This document shows positions 43,226 through 56,186 of a stretch of 64,000 bases of DNA, in pieces. The notes beneath the pieces are model-generated. The model saw only the letters and a program-made list of their open reading frames with translations. It did no database searches and was not told the origin of the DNA. The position numbers and the translations under genes are program-made. Source of the DNA: Dryomyza anilis (taxonomy: Eukaryota; Arthropoda; Insecta; Diptera; Dryomyzidae); the NCBI GenBank assembly GCA_951804985.1, contig OX638133.1, positions 36,729,963 to 36,793,962 of the forward strand. Direction: 5' to 3'. Each line of letters starts with the position of its first letter. Within the stretch, counting starts at the first letter, position 1.

Positions 43226-44098
43226 TGTGAAGACTCCATTTCATCATATTAATGAATAAGTGTACATCATATTGATGAATTTTGTTCATCATACCTTTTT
43301 TTAATATCATAAATATTATGAATTTGTTCAACAATTACCAGATTCATTATATTACCACCGTTCATTAATATATCAAATTATTAGTACTACAGAACATCAT
43401 AGTGAAGAACGAAGTATTCAATACAATGAATTTGAATCGTCATATTGATGAATTTGTTCATAACATTTATTAATATATTATTTTTTTACGAATTTTTAAA
43501 TATCAATTTTTTTTTAGAAAATAATTCGAAAAAAAGTATTGTTAAAAAATTTATTTAAAAAATAACTGAAAAATAAAATTACCCGAAAAAAAAATTATCC
43601 GAAAAAAAATTACACGAAAAAAATTTTTTTTTTTTTCGAAAAATAAGAATTGTTTTTTTAAATATATATTTTATGTATATAAATTTTTATTAATAAAAAG
43701 TTGTAATTATAAATAAATATATTATAAAACATTTTACTAATTTAGGCATGTCGAGCAAGCATTCTATAAGAAATAATATACAAGAACTAGTTGAGAACTG
43801 AGAAGTACGGCAAAAAATGAACAAAAAATAAATATTTTGATTGAAATTTGGTTTAATGAACAGCATTCTTCAATATGAAGTACAATATGTTGTATTTTAT
43901 GTTCTTGTTCATTAATATGATGAAACGTATTCTTCACATACAGTTCATCATATTGAAGAACACTTTTTCATCATATTTATGATCGCATTCATAACATTGA
44001 TGGCGTTAGTCATTAATATTATTAATGGGTCTTCAATACAATGAATCGTGTTTTGAAGAACGGAATTCATCAATATGATGTACAATTTTTTTCTGTGT
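43226..44098 (-). mobile_element. MITE H, copy 2, inverted
   Basis: Matches copy 1 (33501-34504) in reverse: the right end TTTTTTTCTGTG, GTTCTTCAATATGATG-type words, GGCATGTCGAGCAAGCATTC, TTTTTATTAATAAAAAG and the left half. The poly-T/CGAACAA array is reduced to a few GAAAAAAA units. It starts about 15 bp after the foldback element. Confidence 0.7.
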
Positions 44099-44515
44099 GG
44101 AAATCTCCGAAAATTTTCAACAAAAACCCAACACGATTTATGCCATGGACATCTCTTACATCAATTCTATATAATACGCAGGTGTTGATTGTAAGCAGTT
44201 TTCACCTACTACTTTGTATAAAAAAAATATTTCTGTTGACAAGTTTAATAAAAAAACGTAAACGCAGTTTTTCTTTTAATTGTCAAGACTAAGTTTAGTT
44301 TTCCAATGAATTATAAAACTCCAATAGGTTTTTTAGATATTTGGATTTAAACTCGGAAAATTTTGATTTTTTCAAACATTCTTTTTATCATTTAGGATTT
44401 AATAAAACTGCTCGACACTCAATATGGTGCAATAAAAGTTGCAGAAAATATTGAATACATTTGTGGCGCTAATTCCGAAAATGCGATTAATTTTTTTAAA
44501 ATTGGCTCTAGTTTT
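44099..44515. other. AT-rich spacer
   Basis: Nothing recognisable. Confidence 0.35.
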
Positions 44516-45330
44516 TGAGATATAGCCCATTTTTCAGTTTCGCATTATTTTTGTATTTATCTTCCTTTATTTTTAAAACTCCAACAGAAGAAAATAACAA
44601 AATTATCTTTTCGTTATTAGACGCAGAGAATATCGAGCTACTATACAAACATTTGGTTTTTATGCGTGAAAAATGTATTTGCGAGATGTTGACAAAGTAA
44701 ATTCAAAAAGGTTCGAAAAATAAAAATATGAATAAGAAACGTTAGTACTTAAGGAAAAACAAAATGTTGAAAAGTAATTTTAAACATTTTTATGTATCGA
44801 AATGTATCCTCTTTAAAACCCTATTTAAGAAAACAAATTTCGACTGTTGGTTAAAAAGTTATAGAAACTATATTAAATATAGGCAACTATTTACTTGTTA
44901 AATATTAATTTTTGTGATTTTTCAAATTTAGAAAATTCGCATTTAACAAGTAAAAAACTGTTGTCTGTATTAAATCTAGTATTTAGTACTTTTTAACCAA
45001 TAGTTGTAATTTATTTTCTCAACTGGTATAAAAAGGATACATGGTGGGTGTTACATGACAATGTATAAAAATCATTTTTAACATTTTTTTACACTAAGAT
45101 ATAACGATTTTAATTCATACATATTTTTTTATTTTTTTTAACATTTTGAATTTCATTTGCTTTTATCTCGTAAACAAATTTGTTCACGCGTAAAAGCCAA
45201 TTTTTGTATTGTACCACGATGCTTTTTGCATCTAATATCGAAAAGATAATTTAATTTTTTTATTTTGTTGACATTTTTAAAATAAAAGAAAGCCAAAATA
45301 ATGGGAAATTGAAAAATGGGCTATATCTCA
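44516..45330. repeat. Large diverged inverted repeat, about 815 bp
   Basis: GAGATATAGCCCATTTTTCA at the left faces TGAAAAATGGGCTATATCTC at the right, and the arms can be matched inward for about 390 bp through ATTATCTTTTCG/CGAAAAGATAAT, ATGTATCCTC/AAAGGATACAT, CTGTTGGTTAAAAAGT/ACTTTTTAACCAATAG and TACTTGTTAAAT/ATTTAACAAGTA. The centre is near 44925. Open frame 44515-44700 (plus) lies in the left arm; its right-arm counterpart has stops, so I do not call it a gene. Probably an old foldback transposon. Confidence 0.75.
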
Positions 45331-46311
45331 CAAATTTGAAATTTAATATTTTTAAGGAATACATTATCATAATCTCATGAATTCTAAGTAAAACTTAATG
45401 AAATACATCTTAAGCAAAGTAGTTGTAAATTTTTCCACGAATTTGCAATTAATTTCATATTTTCAAAGTGGTTTCAATATTTTTCTTCGAAATTGCTATA
45501 AATATTTAATGGAAACATGCTTTTATGACCAGTCACACGATGTGATGTTGCCTGTGCCGAAGCACCCCATGTCCTGTCACTGCAATTAGCTGACGACAAA
45601 TAAACACATTTTCGCATATTTAGCAGCAGCAGCAGTAGCGACAACCGTTCACAGTCAATTTTAGAACCTACACTGCACCCCCGTCAGCCAGAGTTTCCAA
45701 CATGCAAAACCAACGTAACAGCAAAACAGGATGCGAACGATGTTCTCGTTATCCTTGCCATTTACTATATTTGTTGTTGTTGTTGTTGTTGTCATTCAAC
45801 GCATTCTAATCGCTGCGTACGAAAAATACGCGAATTTTCAATGCGAATAATTGCCGAATTTCACACGCAATGGCCGTCTGTTCGGCATTGTTTGAATTAC
45901 AAGAGTCCTGCTAGTAGCGTGTCCTTCTGCAAGGACAAATATGCCGCGTCCATATTTGAAGCTGACTTGTGTAGTTTGAAAAATCAGCAGGCCACAAACA
46001 ATAGGAATTTGGAAAATTAGTGGAGTGCCAATAATTGGTGGCAAACCATTTAGTGTTTTTCGGCCACATTTATGCATCAATGACGATGGTCTGTAGAATC
46101 GATGTAACAAAAACATGTCACGGAGAGTATTTTACCATCAATGGGTTTTACCAAAAATTAAAAGTTGTCTATTAATATTATATGATTTTTATGTTTCTGA
46201 CAGCTAATATTTCTAGTATTTCGTACCCGGGCTGGGACAGGGTTTTTCCTTTTAAAAACATAAAAAGTACCAAGAAGTTTGATAATTTTTGAATATAGTT
46301 TTAGCTACTGT
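45331..46311. other. Unique-looking non-coding DNA
   Basis: GC-richer from about 45530 to 46130, with a GCA run near 45625 and a TTG array at 45771-45792. The 92-residue minus-strand frame at 45838-46116 has no recognisable domain. No support for an exon. Confidence 0.35.
45771..45792. repeat. (TTG)n microsatellite
   Basis: Seven perfect units plus one partial. Confidence 0.9.
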
Positions 46312-46385
46312 ACACCCAGAAAAAAAATCCCTCAAATCTCATTGGTCAATAGGACAATTATTGATTTAATAGTATAGAAAAATAG
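46312..46385 (-). mobile_element. MITE I, copy 2, half element
   Basis: TACACCCAGAAAAAAAATCC and ATTATTGATTTAATAGTATA match the reversed right half of the MITE at 10183-10386. The other half is missing at the point where mini-me copy 6 begins. Confidence 0.7.
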
Positions 46386-46852
46386 AAGAGCTGGAGCAAT
46401 GAAACTTTAGATTTAGATTACTTATATATCTAAGCTGTCTGAACAAGACAGCTTAGGCATGATCGGTCTATTGTGACCTGAGAACCGACCAATTATGTTC
46501 AAATACCTCATATAAAATTTACATCTACAAATCAATTTTACTGCATACGTGCTTAGGTAAACTTTTTTGGTCAAATATATATTGACATTATGCTCAAATA
46601 CATGCTCAAATATTTGTAAATATGGGTATCAAATAAAAGAAAATTCTTCAGGAATGGAAAGTTTGTAGTTATTTTCAGGATTCGTATACCCTGGTGACCT
46701 ATACACCACTTTGAATGGTAACCACACATATGTGGTATAGGGTATTTATAGTCGCCTTAGACCGACTATAATTTTGAAAATCCTAAATATCATAAAACAC
46801 CTACTATTAAATTTCCCATGTGATATAACCTTCCCGACTGGTTGTGTTTGTA
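46386..46852 (-). mobile_element. mini-me copy 6, 5' half
   Basis: Reversed. The right end is AACCAGTCGGGAAGG (read on minus), with the TATAGTCGG-type hairpin at about 46745-46770. The body ends at TAGCTCTTC (46386), before the GTCY microsatellite, so the 3' half is missing. A local TCTTGTTCAGACAGCT inverted word gives a small hairpin near 46430-46455. Confidence 0.8.
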
Positions 46853-47794
46853 TTTGTCACATTTATTTTGATTTCGTGTTTTTTTATATTTCGTTTTTCA
46901 TCTATTTTTATTCTTACTACTTTTGTGTGTGTTTTATTTTTATTTTTGATTTTTCAATTTGGTTATGCTTCTGTCTTTTTTGTGTTTTTAATCCGTGTGT
47001 TTGATTTTATTTAAGCTAATATGCTTTTCAATTTATTTTTTGTGTTGTTTAATTTTGAGTGTGGATTTTGTTTTGATTTATTGTAATTCTTCTTGGTTTA
47101 CTTTTTGTCTTTGCTTTTGCTTTTGCTTTTGACTTTGACGAAGTTTTATGTATTGTTTTTATTTTATTTCTGTTTCGTTTTGGATTGCGTTTTTATATTT
47201 TAAATTATGTTATTCTTTTGATTTTATTTTTGCTATTATGTTTTTCTTTTGATTTTATCTTTTAACATTTTTTTTTGTATGACTTTGTTTTTACTTTTCG
47301 TTGATTTTTGTTTATTTTGCCTTTTTGCTGTATTTTCTTTTGATTTTGAGTAATTTAGGTTTTAATTTTTTTAAGCGTTTGACATTAGGATTTTTTATTT
47401 TTATTTTTATTTTTTTTTTTGTTTTTTTTGTTTGATTAATTTTTACTTTTGTTTTTTTGTGTTTTTACTATAATTTTGTATATGTTCTAGCGTTTAATAT
47501 TGACATTGGTTTTACTTTTTTGATTTGTGTTTTTATTTTTTGGTTTTTGACTTTTATTTGTGCTTTTCTTTTGTTTTCTTGCATTTTTTTTTTGTTGTTT
47601 TTTTCGTGTTTAGTTTTGCATTTGACTTTGTGTGTTGGTTTTACTTTAACATTTTTACTTATTACTTTTTAATTTTTACTGTTTACTTCTTCTTTTTTTT
47701 ACTCTTTTTTTACTCTTTTTTTTACTCTTTTTTTTTACTCTTTTTTTACTCTTTTTTTTACTCTTTTATTTACTCTTTTTTTACTCTTTTTTTA
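46853..47794 (+). repeat. T-rich low-complexity zone beside the satellite
   Basis: Nearly all T with scattered G, mostly words such as TTTTGATTTTATTTTTG, ending in TTTTTTTACTC units (47690-47795). The two hydrophobic Phe/Leu/Tyr-rich open frames here are translations of T-rich DNA. The mirror zone at 54490-54800 has the same texture. Confidence 0.6.
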
Positions 47795-50700
47795 CATTTT
47801 ATATTTTACATTTAACATTTAACATTTAACATTTAATATTTAACATTTAACATTTAAAATTTAACATTTAACATTTAACATTTAACATTTAAAATTTAAC
47901 ATTTAACATTTAACATTTAACATTTAACATTTAACATTTAACATTTAACATTTAAAATTTAAAATTTAAAATTTAAAATTTAACATTTAACATTTAACAT
48001 TTAACATTTAACATTTAACATTTAACATTTAACATTTAACATTTAACATTTAACATTTAACATTTAACATTTAACATTTAACATTTAACATTTAACATTT
48101 AACATTTAACATTTAACATTTAACATTTAACATTTAACATTTAACATTTAACATTTAACATTTAACATTTAACATTTAACATTTAACATTTAACATTTAA
48201 CATTTAACATTTAACATTTAACATTTAACATTTAACATTTAACATTTAACATTTAACATTTAACATTTAACATTTAACATTTAACATTTAACATTTAACA
48301 TTTAACATTTAACATTTAACATTTAACATTTAACATTTAACATTTAACATTTAACATTTAACATTTAACATTTTGCATTTTGCATTTTACATTTTACACT
48401 TTACATTTTACATTTTACATTTTACATTTTACACTTTACACTTTACATTTTACATTTTACATTTTACATTTTAATTTTAAATTTTACACTTTACACTTTA
48501 CATTTTACATTTTACATTTTACATTTTAATTTTAAATTTTACATTTTACATTTTATATTTTACATTTAACATTTAACATTTAACATTTAATATTTAACAT
48601 TTAACATTTAAAATTTAACATTTAACATTTAACATTTAACATTTAAAATTTAAAATTTAACATTTAACATTTAACATTTAACATTTAACATTTAACATTT
48701 AACATTTAACATTTAAAATTTAAAATTTAAAATTTAACATTTAACATTTAACATTTAACATTTAACATTTAACATTTAACATTTAACATTTAACATTTAA
48801 CATTTAACATTTAACATTTAACATTTAACATTTAACATTTAACATTTAACATTTAACATTTAACATTTAACATTTAACATTTAACATTTAACATTTAACA
48901 TTTAACATTTAACATTTAACATTTAACATTTAACATTTAACATTTAACATTTAACATTTAACATTTAACATTTAACATTTAACATTTAACATTTAACATT
49001 TAACATTTAACATTTAACATTTAACATTTAACATTTAACATTTAACATTTAACATTTAACATTTTGCATTTTGCATTTTACATTTTACACTTTACATTTT
49101 ACATTTTACATTTTACATTTTACACTTTACACTTTACATTTTACATTTTACATTTTACATTTTAATTTTAAATTTTACACTGTACACTTTACATTTTACA
49201 TTTTACATTTTACATTTTAATTTTAAATTTTACATTTTACATTTTACATTTTACATTTTACATTTAACATTTAACATTTAACATTTAACATTTAACATTT
49301 AACATTTAACATTTAACATTTAACATTTAACATTTAACATTTAACATTTAACATTTAACATTTAACATTTAACATTTAACATTTAACATTTTGCATTTTG
49401 CATTTTACATTTTACACTTTACATTTTACATTTTACATTTTACATTTTACACTTTACACTTTACATTTTACATTTTACATTTTACATTTTACATTTTAAT
49501 TTTAAATTTTACATTTTACATTTTACATTTTACATTTTACATTTTACATTTTACATTTTACATTTTACATTTTACATTTTACATTTTACATTTTGTATTT
49601 TACATTTTACATTTTACATTTTACATTTTACATTTTACATTTTACATTTTACATTTTACATTTTACATTTTACATTTTACATTTTACATTTTACATTTTA
49701 CATTTTACATTTTACATTTTACATTTTACATTTTACATTTTACATTTTACATTTTACATTTTACATTTTACATTTTACATTTTACATTTTACATTTTACA
49801 TTTTACATTTTACATTTTACATTTTACATTTTACATTTTACATTTTACATTTGACATTTGACATTTTACATTTTACATTTTACATTTTACATTTTACATT
49901 TTACATTTTTCATTTTACATTTAACATTTAACATTTAACATTTAACATTTAACATTTAACATTTAACATTTAACATTTAACATGTAACATTTAACATTTA
50001 ACATTTAACATTTAACATTTAACATTTAACATTTAACATTTAACATTTAACATTTAACATTTAACATTTAACATTTAACATTTAACATTTAACATTTAAC
50101 ATTTAACATTTAACATTTAACATTTAACATTTAACATTTAACATTTAACATTTAACATTTAACATTTAACATTTAACATTTAACATTTAACATTTAACAT
50201 TTAACATTTAACATTTAACATTTAACATTTAACATTTAACATTTAACATTTAACATTTAACATTTAACATTTAACATTTAACATTTAACATTTAACATTT
50301 AACATTTAACATTTAACATTTAACATTTAACATTTAACATTTAACATTTAACATTTAACATTTAACATTTAACATTTAACATTTAACATTTAACATTTAA
50401 CATTTAACATTTAACATTTAACATTTAACATTTAACATTTAACATTTAATATTTAATATTTAACATTTAACATTTAACATTTAACATTTAACATTTAACA
50501 TTTAACATTTAACATTTAACATTTAACATTTAACATTTAACATTTAACATTTAACATTTAATGTTTTACATTTAACATTTAACATTTAACATTTAACATT
50601 TAACATTTAACATTTAACATTTAACATTTAGCATTTAACATTTAACATTTAACATTTAACATTTAACATTTAACATTTAACATTTAACATTTAACATTTA

Positions 50701-53700
50701 ACATTTAACATTTAACATTTAACATTTAACATTTAACATTTAACATTTAACATTTAACATTTAACATTTAACATTTAACATTTAACATTTAACATTTAAC
50801 ATTTAACATTTAACATTTAACATTTAACATTTAACATTTAACATTTAACATTTAACATTTAACATTTAACATTTAACATTTAACATTTAACATTTAACAT
50901 TTAACATTTAACATTTAACATTTAACATTTAACATTTAACATTTAACATTTAACATTTAACATTTAACATTTAACATTTAACATTTAACATTTAACATTT
51001 AACATTTAACATTTAATATTTAACATTTAATATTTAATATTTAACATTTAACATTTAACATTTAACATTTAACATTTAACATTTAACATTTAACATTTAA
51101 CATTTAACATTTAACATTTAACATTTAACATTTAACATTTAACATTTAACATTTAACATTTAACATTTAACATTTAATATTTAATATTTAATATTTAATA
51201 TTTAATATTTAATATTTAACATTTAACATTTAACATTTAACATTTAACATTTAACATTTAACATTTAACATTTAACATTTAACATTTAACATTTAACATT
51301 TAACATTTAACATTTAACATTTAACATTTAATATTTAACATTTAATATTTAATATTTAACATTTAACATTTAACATTTAACATTTAACATTTAACATTTA
51401 ACATTTAACATTTAACATTTAACATTTAACATTTAACATTTAACATTTAACATTTAACATTTAACATTTAACATTTAACATTTAACATTTAACATTTAAC
51501 ATTTAACATTTAACATTTAACATTTAACATTTAACATTTAACATTTAACATTTAACATTTAACATTTAACATTTAACATTTAACATTTAACATTTAACAT
51601 TTAACATTTTGCATTTTGCATTTTACATTTTACATTTTACACTTTACATTTTACATTTTACATTTTACATTTTACATTTTACATTTTACACTTTACATTT
51701 TACATTTTACATTTTACATTTTAATTTTAAATTTTACATTTTACATTTTACATTTTACATTTTACATTTTACATTTTACATTTTACATTTTACATTTTAC
51801 ATTTTACATTTTACATTTTACATTTTACATTTTACATTTTACATTTTACATTTTACATTTTACATTTTACATTTTACATTTTACATTTTACATTTTACAT
51901 TTTACATTTTACATTTTACATTTTACATTTTACATTTTACATTTTACATTTTACATTTTGTATTTTACATTTTACATTTTACATTTTACATTTTACATTT
52001 TACATTTTACATTTTACATTTTACATTTTACATTTTACATTTTACATTTTACATTTTACATTTTACATTTTACATTTTACATTTTACATTTTACATTTTG
52101 TATTTTACATTTTACATTTTACATTTTACATTTTACATTTTACATTTTACATTTTACATTTTACATTTTACATTTTACATTTTACATTTTACATTTTACA
52201 TTTTGTATTTTACATTTTACATTTTACATTTTACATTTTACATTTTACATTTTGTATTTTACATTTTACATTTTACATTTTACATTTTACATTTTACATT
52301 TTACATTTTACATTTTACATTTTACATTTTACATTTTACATTTTACATTTTACATTTTACATTTTACATTTTACATTTTACATTTTACATTTTGTATTTT
52401 ACATTTTACATTTTACATTTTACATTTTACATTTTACATTTTACATTTTACATTTTACATTTTACATTTTACATTTTACATTTTACATTTTACATTTTAC
52501 ATTTTACATTTTACATTTTACATTTTACATTTTACATTTTACATTTTACATTTTACATTTTACATTTTACATTTTACATTTTACATTTTACATTTTACAT
52601 TTTACATTTTACATTTTACATTTTACATTTGACATTTGACATTTTACATTTTACATTTTACATTTTTCATTTTACATTTAACATTTAACATTTAACATTT
52701 AACATTTAACATTTAACATTTAACATTTAACATTTAACATTTAACATTTAACATTTAACATTTAACATTTAATGTTTTACATTTAACATTTAACATTTAA
52801 CATTTAACATTTAACATTTAATATTTTGCATTTTGCATTTTACATTTTACACTTTACACTTTACATTTTACATTTTACATTTTACATTTTACATTTTACA
52901 CTTTACATTTTACATTTTACATTTTACATTTTACATTTTACATTTTACATTTTACATTTTACATTTTACATTTTACATTTTACATTTTGTATTTTACATT
53001 TTACATTTTACATTTTACATTTTACATTTTACATTTTACATTTTACATTTTACATTTTACATTTTACATTTTACATTTTACATTTTACATTTTACATTTT
53101 ACATTTTACATTTTACATTTTACATTTTACATTTTACATTTTACATTTTACATTTTTCATTTTACATTTTACATTTTTCATTTTACATTTAACATTTAAC
53201 ATTTAACATTTAGCATTTAACATTTAATGTTTTACATTTAACATTTAACATTTAACATTTAACATTTAACATTTAACATTTAACATTTAACATTTAACAT
53301 TTTGCATTTTGCATTTTACATTTTACACTTTACATTTTACATTTTACATTTTACATTTTACATTTTACATTTTACATTTTACACTTTACACTTTACATTT
53401 TACATTTTACATTTTACATTTAAATTTTACATTTTACATTTTACATTTTACATTTTACATTTTACATTTTACATTTTACATTTTACATTTTACATTTTAC
53501 ATTTTACATTTTACATTTTACATTTTACATTTTACAATTTACATTTTACATTTTACATTTTACATTTTACATTTTACATTTTACATTTTACATTTTACAT
53601 TTTACATTTTACATTTTACATTTTACATTTTACATTTTACATTTTACATTTTACATTTTACATTTTACATTTTACATTTTACATTTTACATTTTACATTT

Positions 53701-54490
53701 TACATTTTACATTTTGTATTTTACATTTTACATTTTACATTTTACATTTTAAATTTTACATTTTACATTTTACATTTTACATTTTACATTTTACATTTTA
53801 CATTTTGCATTTTACATTTTACATTTTACATTTTACATTTTACATTTTACATTTTACATTTTACATTTTACATTTTACATTTTACATTTTACATTTTACA
53901 TTTTACCTTTTTCATTTTACATTTTACATTTTACATTTGACATTTGACATTTTACATTTTACATTTTACATTTTTCATTTTACATTTTACATTTAACATT
54001 TTACATTTTACATTTTACATTTTACATTTTACATTTTACATTTTACATTTTACATTTTACATTTTACATTTTACATTTTACATTTTACATTTTACATTTT
54101 ACATTTTACATTTTACATTTTACATTTTACATTTTACATTTTACATTTTACATTTTACATTTTACATTTTACATTTTACATTTTACATTTTACATTTTAC
54201 ATTTTACATTTTACATTTTACATTTTACATTTTACATTTTACATTTTACATTTTACATTTGACATTTGACATTTTACATTTTACATTTTACATTTTACAT
54301 TTTACATTTTACATTTTACATTTTTCATTTTACATTTAACATTTTACATTTTACATTTTACATTTTACATTTTACATTTTACATTTTACATTTTACATTT
54401 TACATTTTACATTTTACATTTTACATTTTACATTTTACATTTTACATTTTACATTTTACATTTTACATTTTACATTTTACATTTTATATT
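47795..54490. repeat. Heptanucleotide satellite, ACATTTA and ACATTTT blocks
   Basis: About 6.7 kb made almost entirely of 7-bp units. ACATTTA blocks dominate at about 47810-48370, 48565-49062, 49262-49388, 49918-51606, 52676-52825 and 53187-53300; ACATTTT blocks fill the remainder and the right end. Rare variants (AATATTT, GCATTTT, ACACTTT, ACATTTG, TGTATTT) are placed non-randomly. Reading frames of up to 359 codons stay open only because three 7-bp units make 21 bp without a stop; they give a repeating LHFTFYI and are not genes. 7-bp satellites are known in Drosophila (virilis group) but with different units. Confidence 0.95.
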
Positions 54491-54800
54491 TTACTTTTAA
54501 CTTTTTTCTTTTTACTGTTTAAGTTTTGCTTTTTATTTTAACTTTTTTATTTTTACTCTTTTCTTTTTACTCTTTACTTTTTACTTTTTACTATTTACTT
54601 TTTACTGTATACTTTTTACTTTTTAGTTATTACTTTTTACCTTTTATTTTTGTTTACATTATTATTTTTGTTTTTACTTTTGTTTTTGCTATTGAATTTG
54701 TGTTTTTTCTATTATGTTTTTCTTTTGATATGTGTTTTTGTTTCTTTTTCCTGTGTTTTTTTGCTTTTGTTTTCTTTTTCTATATTCTGTGTTTCAGAGT
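54491..54800 (+). repeat. T-rich zone to the right of the satellite
   Basis: TTTTTAC and TTTTGTTTTT words; corresponds in texture and position to the T-rich zone between minisatellite and 5' end in Helitron C (21160-21235). Confidence 0.55.
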
Positions 54801-54980
54801 TTTTTTAATTTATGTTCGTAGCTAGTGTAAGTGCCAACTTATTTTGTTTTGTAAGTTTAGTTTGTATGGAAGGTGCCATGCCCCTTTCTACAAGTTGTAA
54901 AATGTCGGTCAAATCGGCTCAGCGGTTTAGACGTGATGCTGGAACAAACAGACGGACCAAAAGTTGTATTAATATGTTTT
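54801..54980 (-). mobile_element. Helitron-like 5' region (copy D)
   Basis: On the minus strand this matches the 5' region of Helitron C: GTCTGTTTGTTCCAGCATCA, CGTCTAAACCGCTGAGCCGA, then an ACTAAACTTACAAAAC word corresponding to ACCTAAACTTTCAAAAC. The extreme end has diverged (AACTTTTGGTCCGTCTG). Together with the T-rich zone and satellite to its left it has the same order as copy C, with the heptamer satellite in place of the 15-bp minisatellite. The 3' end was not found. Confidence 0.55.
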
Positions 54981-55811
54981 ATGACTTAACGACTTTAAAT
55001 TACATAATTAAATATTTTACATTTTAATGATTTAATGGTTTCATAATTTTGAACTTTTATTGGTTTCTAATTTGATTAACTTCTAAAAACATAAATATTA
55101 ATTATCTATGAAATCCATTTATTTTTAGCAATTACTTTTTACACACAGTCGAAGAACCTTACAGTTTTGTATCATTTTTTTTTTTGCTTTTGTACCGCAG
55201 CTGCACCATGCCAACGGACCCAGCTGTGTTCCATCTAATTGAGTAACTGCCCACAACCCAGCTCTGTTTTTAATCCGATAGTCATAAAAATAAATAGTTC
55301 ATTTATAATTTTCTGCTTCCGCTTTCCTTGGCCTGCAGGACATTCGGATGAGCGAAGGCGGATTACTTGCATATCTGTTTTCTATCATAATTAATTTTAT
55401 CGCCCAAGTTTTTGCGCCAAACTTCATTGAATACACGGGCAGCAGATGAAGTGTGAAAGCGCGCTGAAAGCATCCAGCAGGATCCAGGATGTTAACATAA
55501 AAAGTAGCAGAAACTTTTTTATTTTATTTTCTGCGGCAGTTGACTGCATGATTAATGAAATTATTATGATATAATCTACTTAGAGAATGACTTCATATTA
55601 GAAAACGGGAAATTATAGCGAAAAAAAGTAGGATGCAGTAGATTAAATAGCTAATTATGTTGCACAGAAGGTCGCCAGAATGTGTTCGCTGTCATGTTTA
55701 TTGAATTGAAAAAAGTTTCATTTGAAGAAAATTAATATAAAATAAATTTTAAAATTTATTTTTAAAATTATTTTTAATTCAGGTTATTTTAAACATTAAT
55801 TAAAATCATCT
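54981..55811. other. Non-coding, partly GC-richer stretch
   Basis: About 55190-55500 is unique-looking mixed DNA; elsewhere AT-rich. No exon or repeat recognised. Confidence 0.35.
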
Positions 55812-56186
55812 CGTGTCAGTTTAAGGTGTCGCTATAACCTGTATTCTTGCCTGCTTTTGTCCCTATTGCTTTATGTCAGTCCTGCCATTATTTTGCAGAA
55901 CGCTTATTTATATCCTCTAGCATACACAACCTCTTTACATCTACGTCGCATGTGTCCTTGTGTAAAATATACTACCTCGCACACTAATGACGTTGCGTGC
56001 ACCGGCGCTCGTAACCACTTGCGTACTTCTTCCTCCCAACGCAGTCTCTTGGCGCTTCGTGTCCTTCACTCTTTCAGAAGCGGGCGGTACCGCCCTCCAT
56101 TACTCTTCAGTCGACGGCTACACCCACCAATAAATTGTTGTAACGAGATTGATTTGTATTCAATTACGTGCTAGTATTTCGCATGC
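55812..56186 (+). mobile_element. LTR-like segment, unconfirmed
   Basis: The segment begins TGTCAGTTTAAGGTGTCGC, is C/T-rich and GC-richer than its surroundings, has an AATAAATTGTTGTAACGAG stretch with a polyadenylation signal near 56132, and ends near ACGTGCTAGTATTTCGCA. This composition and order resemble an LTR of a BEL/Pao- or gypsy-type element. No inverted terminal pair or target duplication could be matched, so a host leader is possible. Its 105-residue open frame (55857-56174) has no domain. Confidence 0.3.

Noticed and set aside
44515..44700. 61-codon frame in the left arm of the 815-bp palindrome
   Set aside because: The corresponding right-arm sequence has stops in this frame, so apparent peptide similarity simply follows from the inverted repeat.
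45838..46116. 92-codon minus-strand frame as a host exon
   Set aside because: No recognisable domain and no splice acceptor/donor pair in register.
51609..52688. Open frames of 338-359 codons
   Set aside because: They are translations of the 7-bp satellite (three units make 21 bp without a stop), giving a repeating LHFTFYI in several frames at once. No start context, no domain. The same holds for the frames at 49391-49931, 52826-53206, 53302-54339 and 54266-54541.
47795..54490. Telomeric repeat array or CRISPR array
   Set aside because: The 7-bp unit has no G-rich strand, and flies lack telomerase-type repeats; CRISPR needs longer repeats with unique spacers, which are absent.
55857..56174. 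105-codon open frame
   Set aside because: No domain; lies within an LTR-like segment with its own polyadenylation-like signal.
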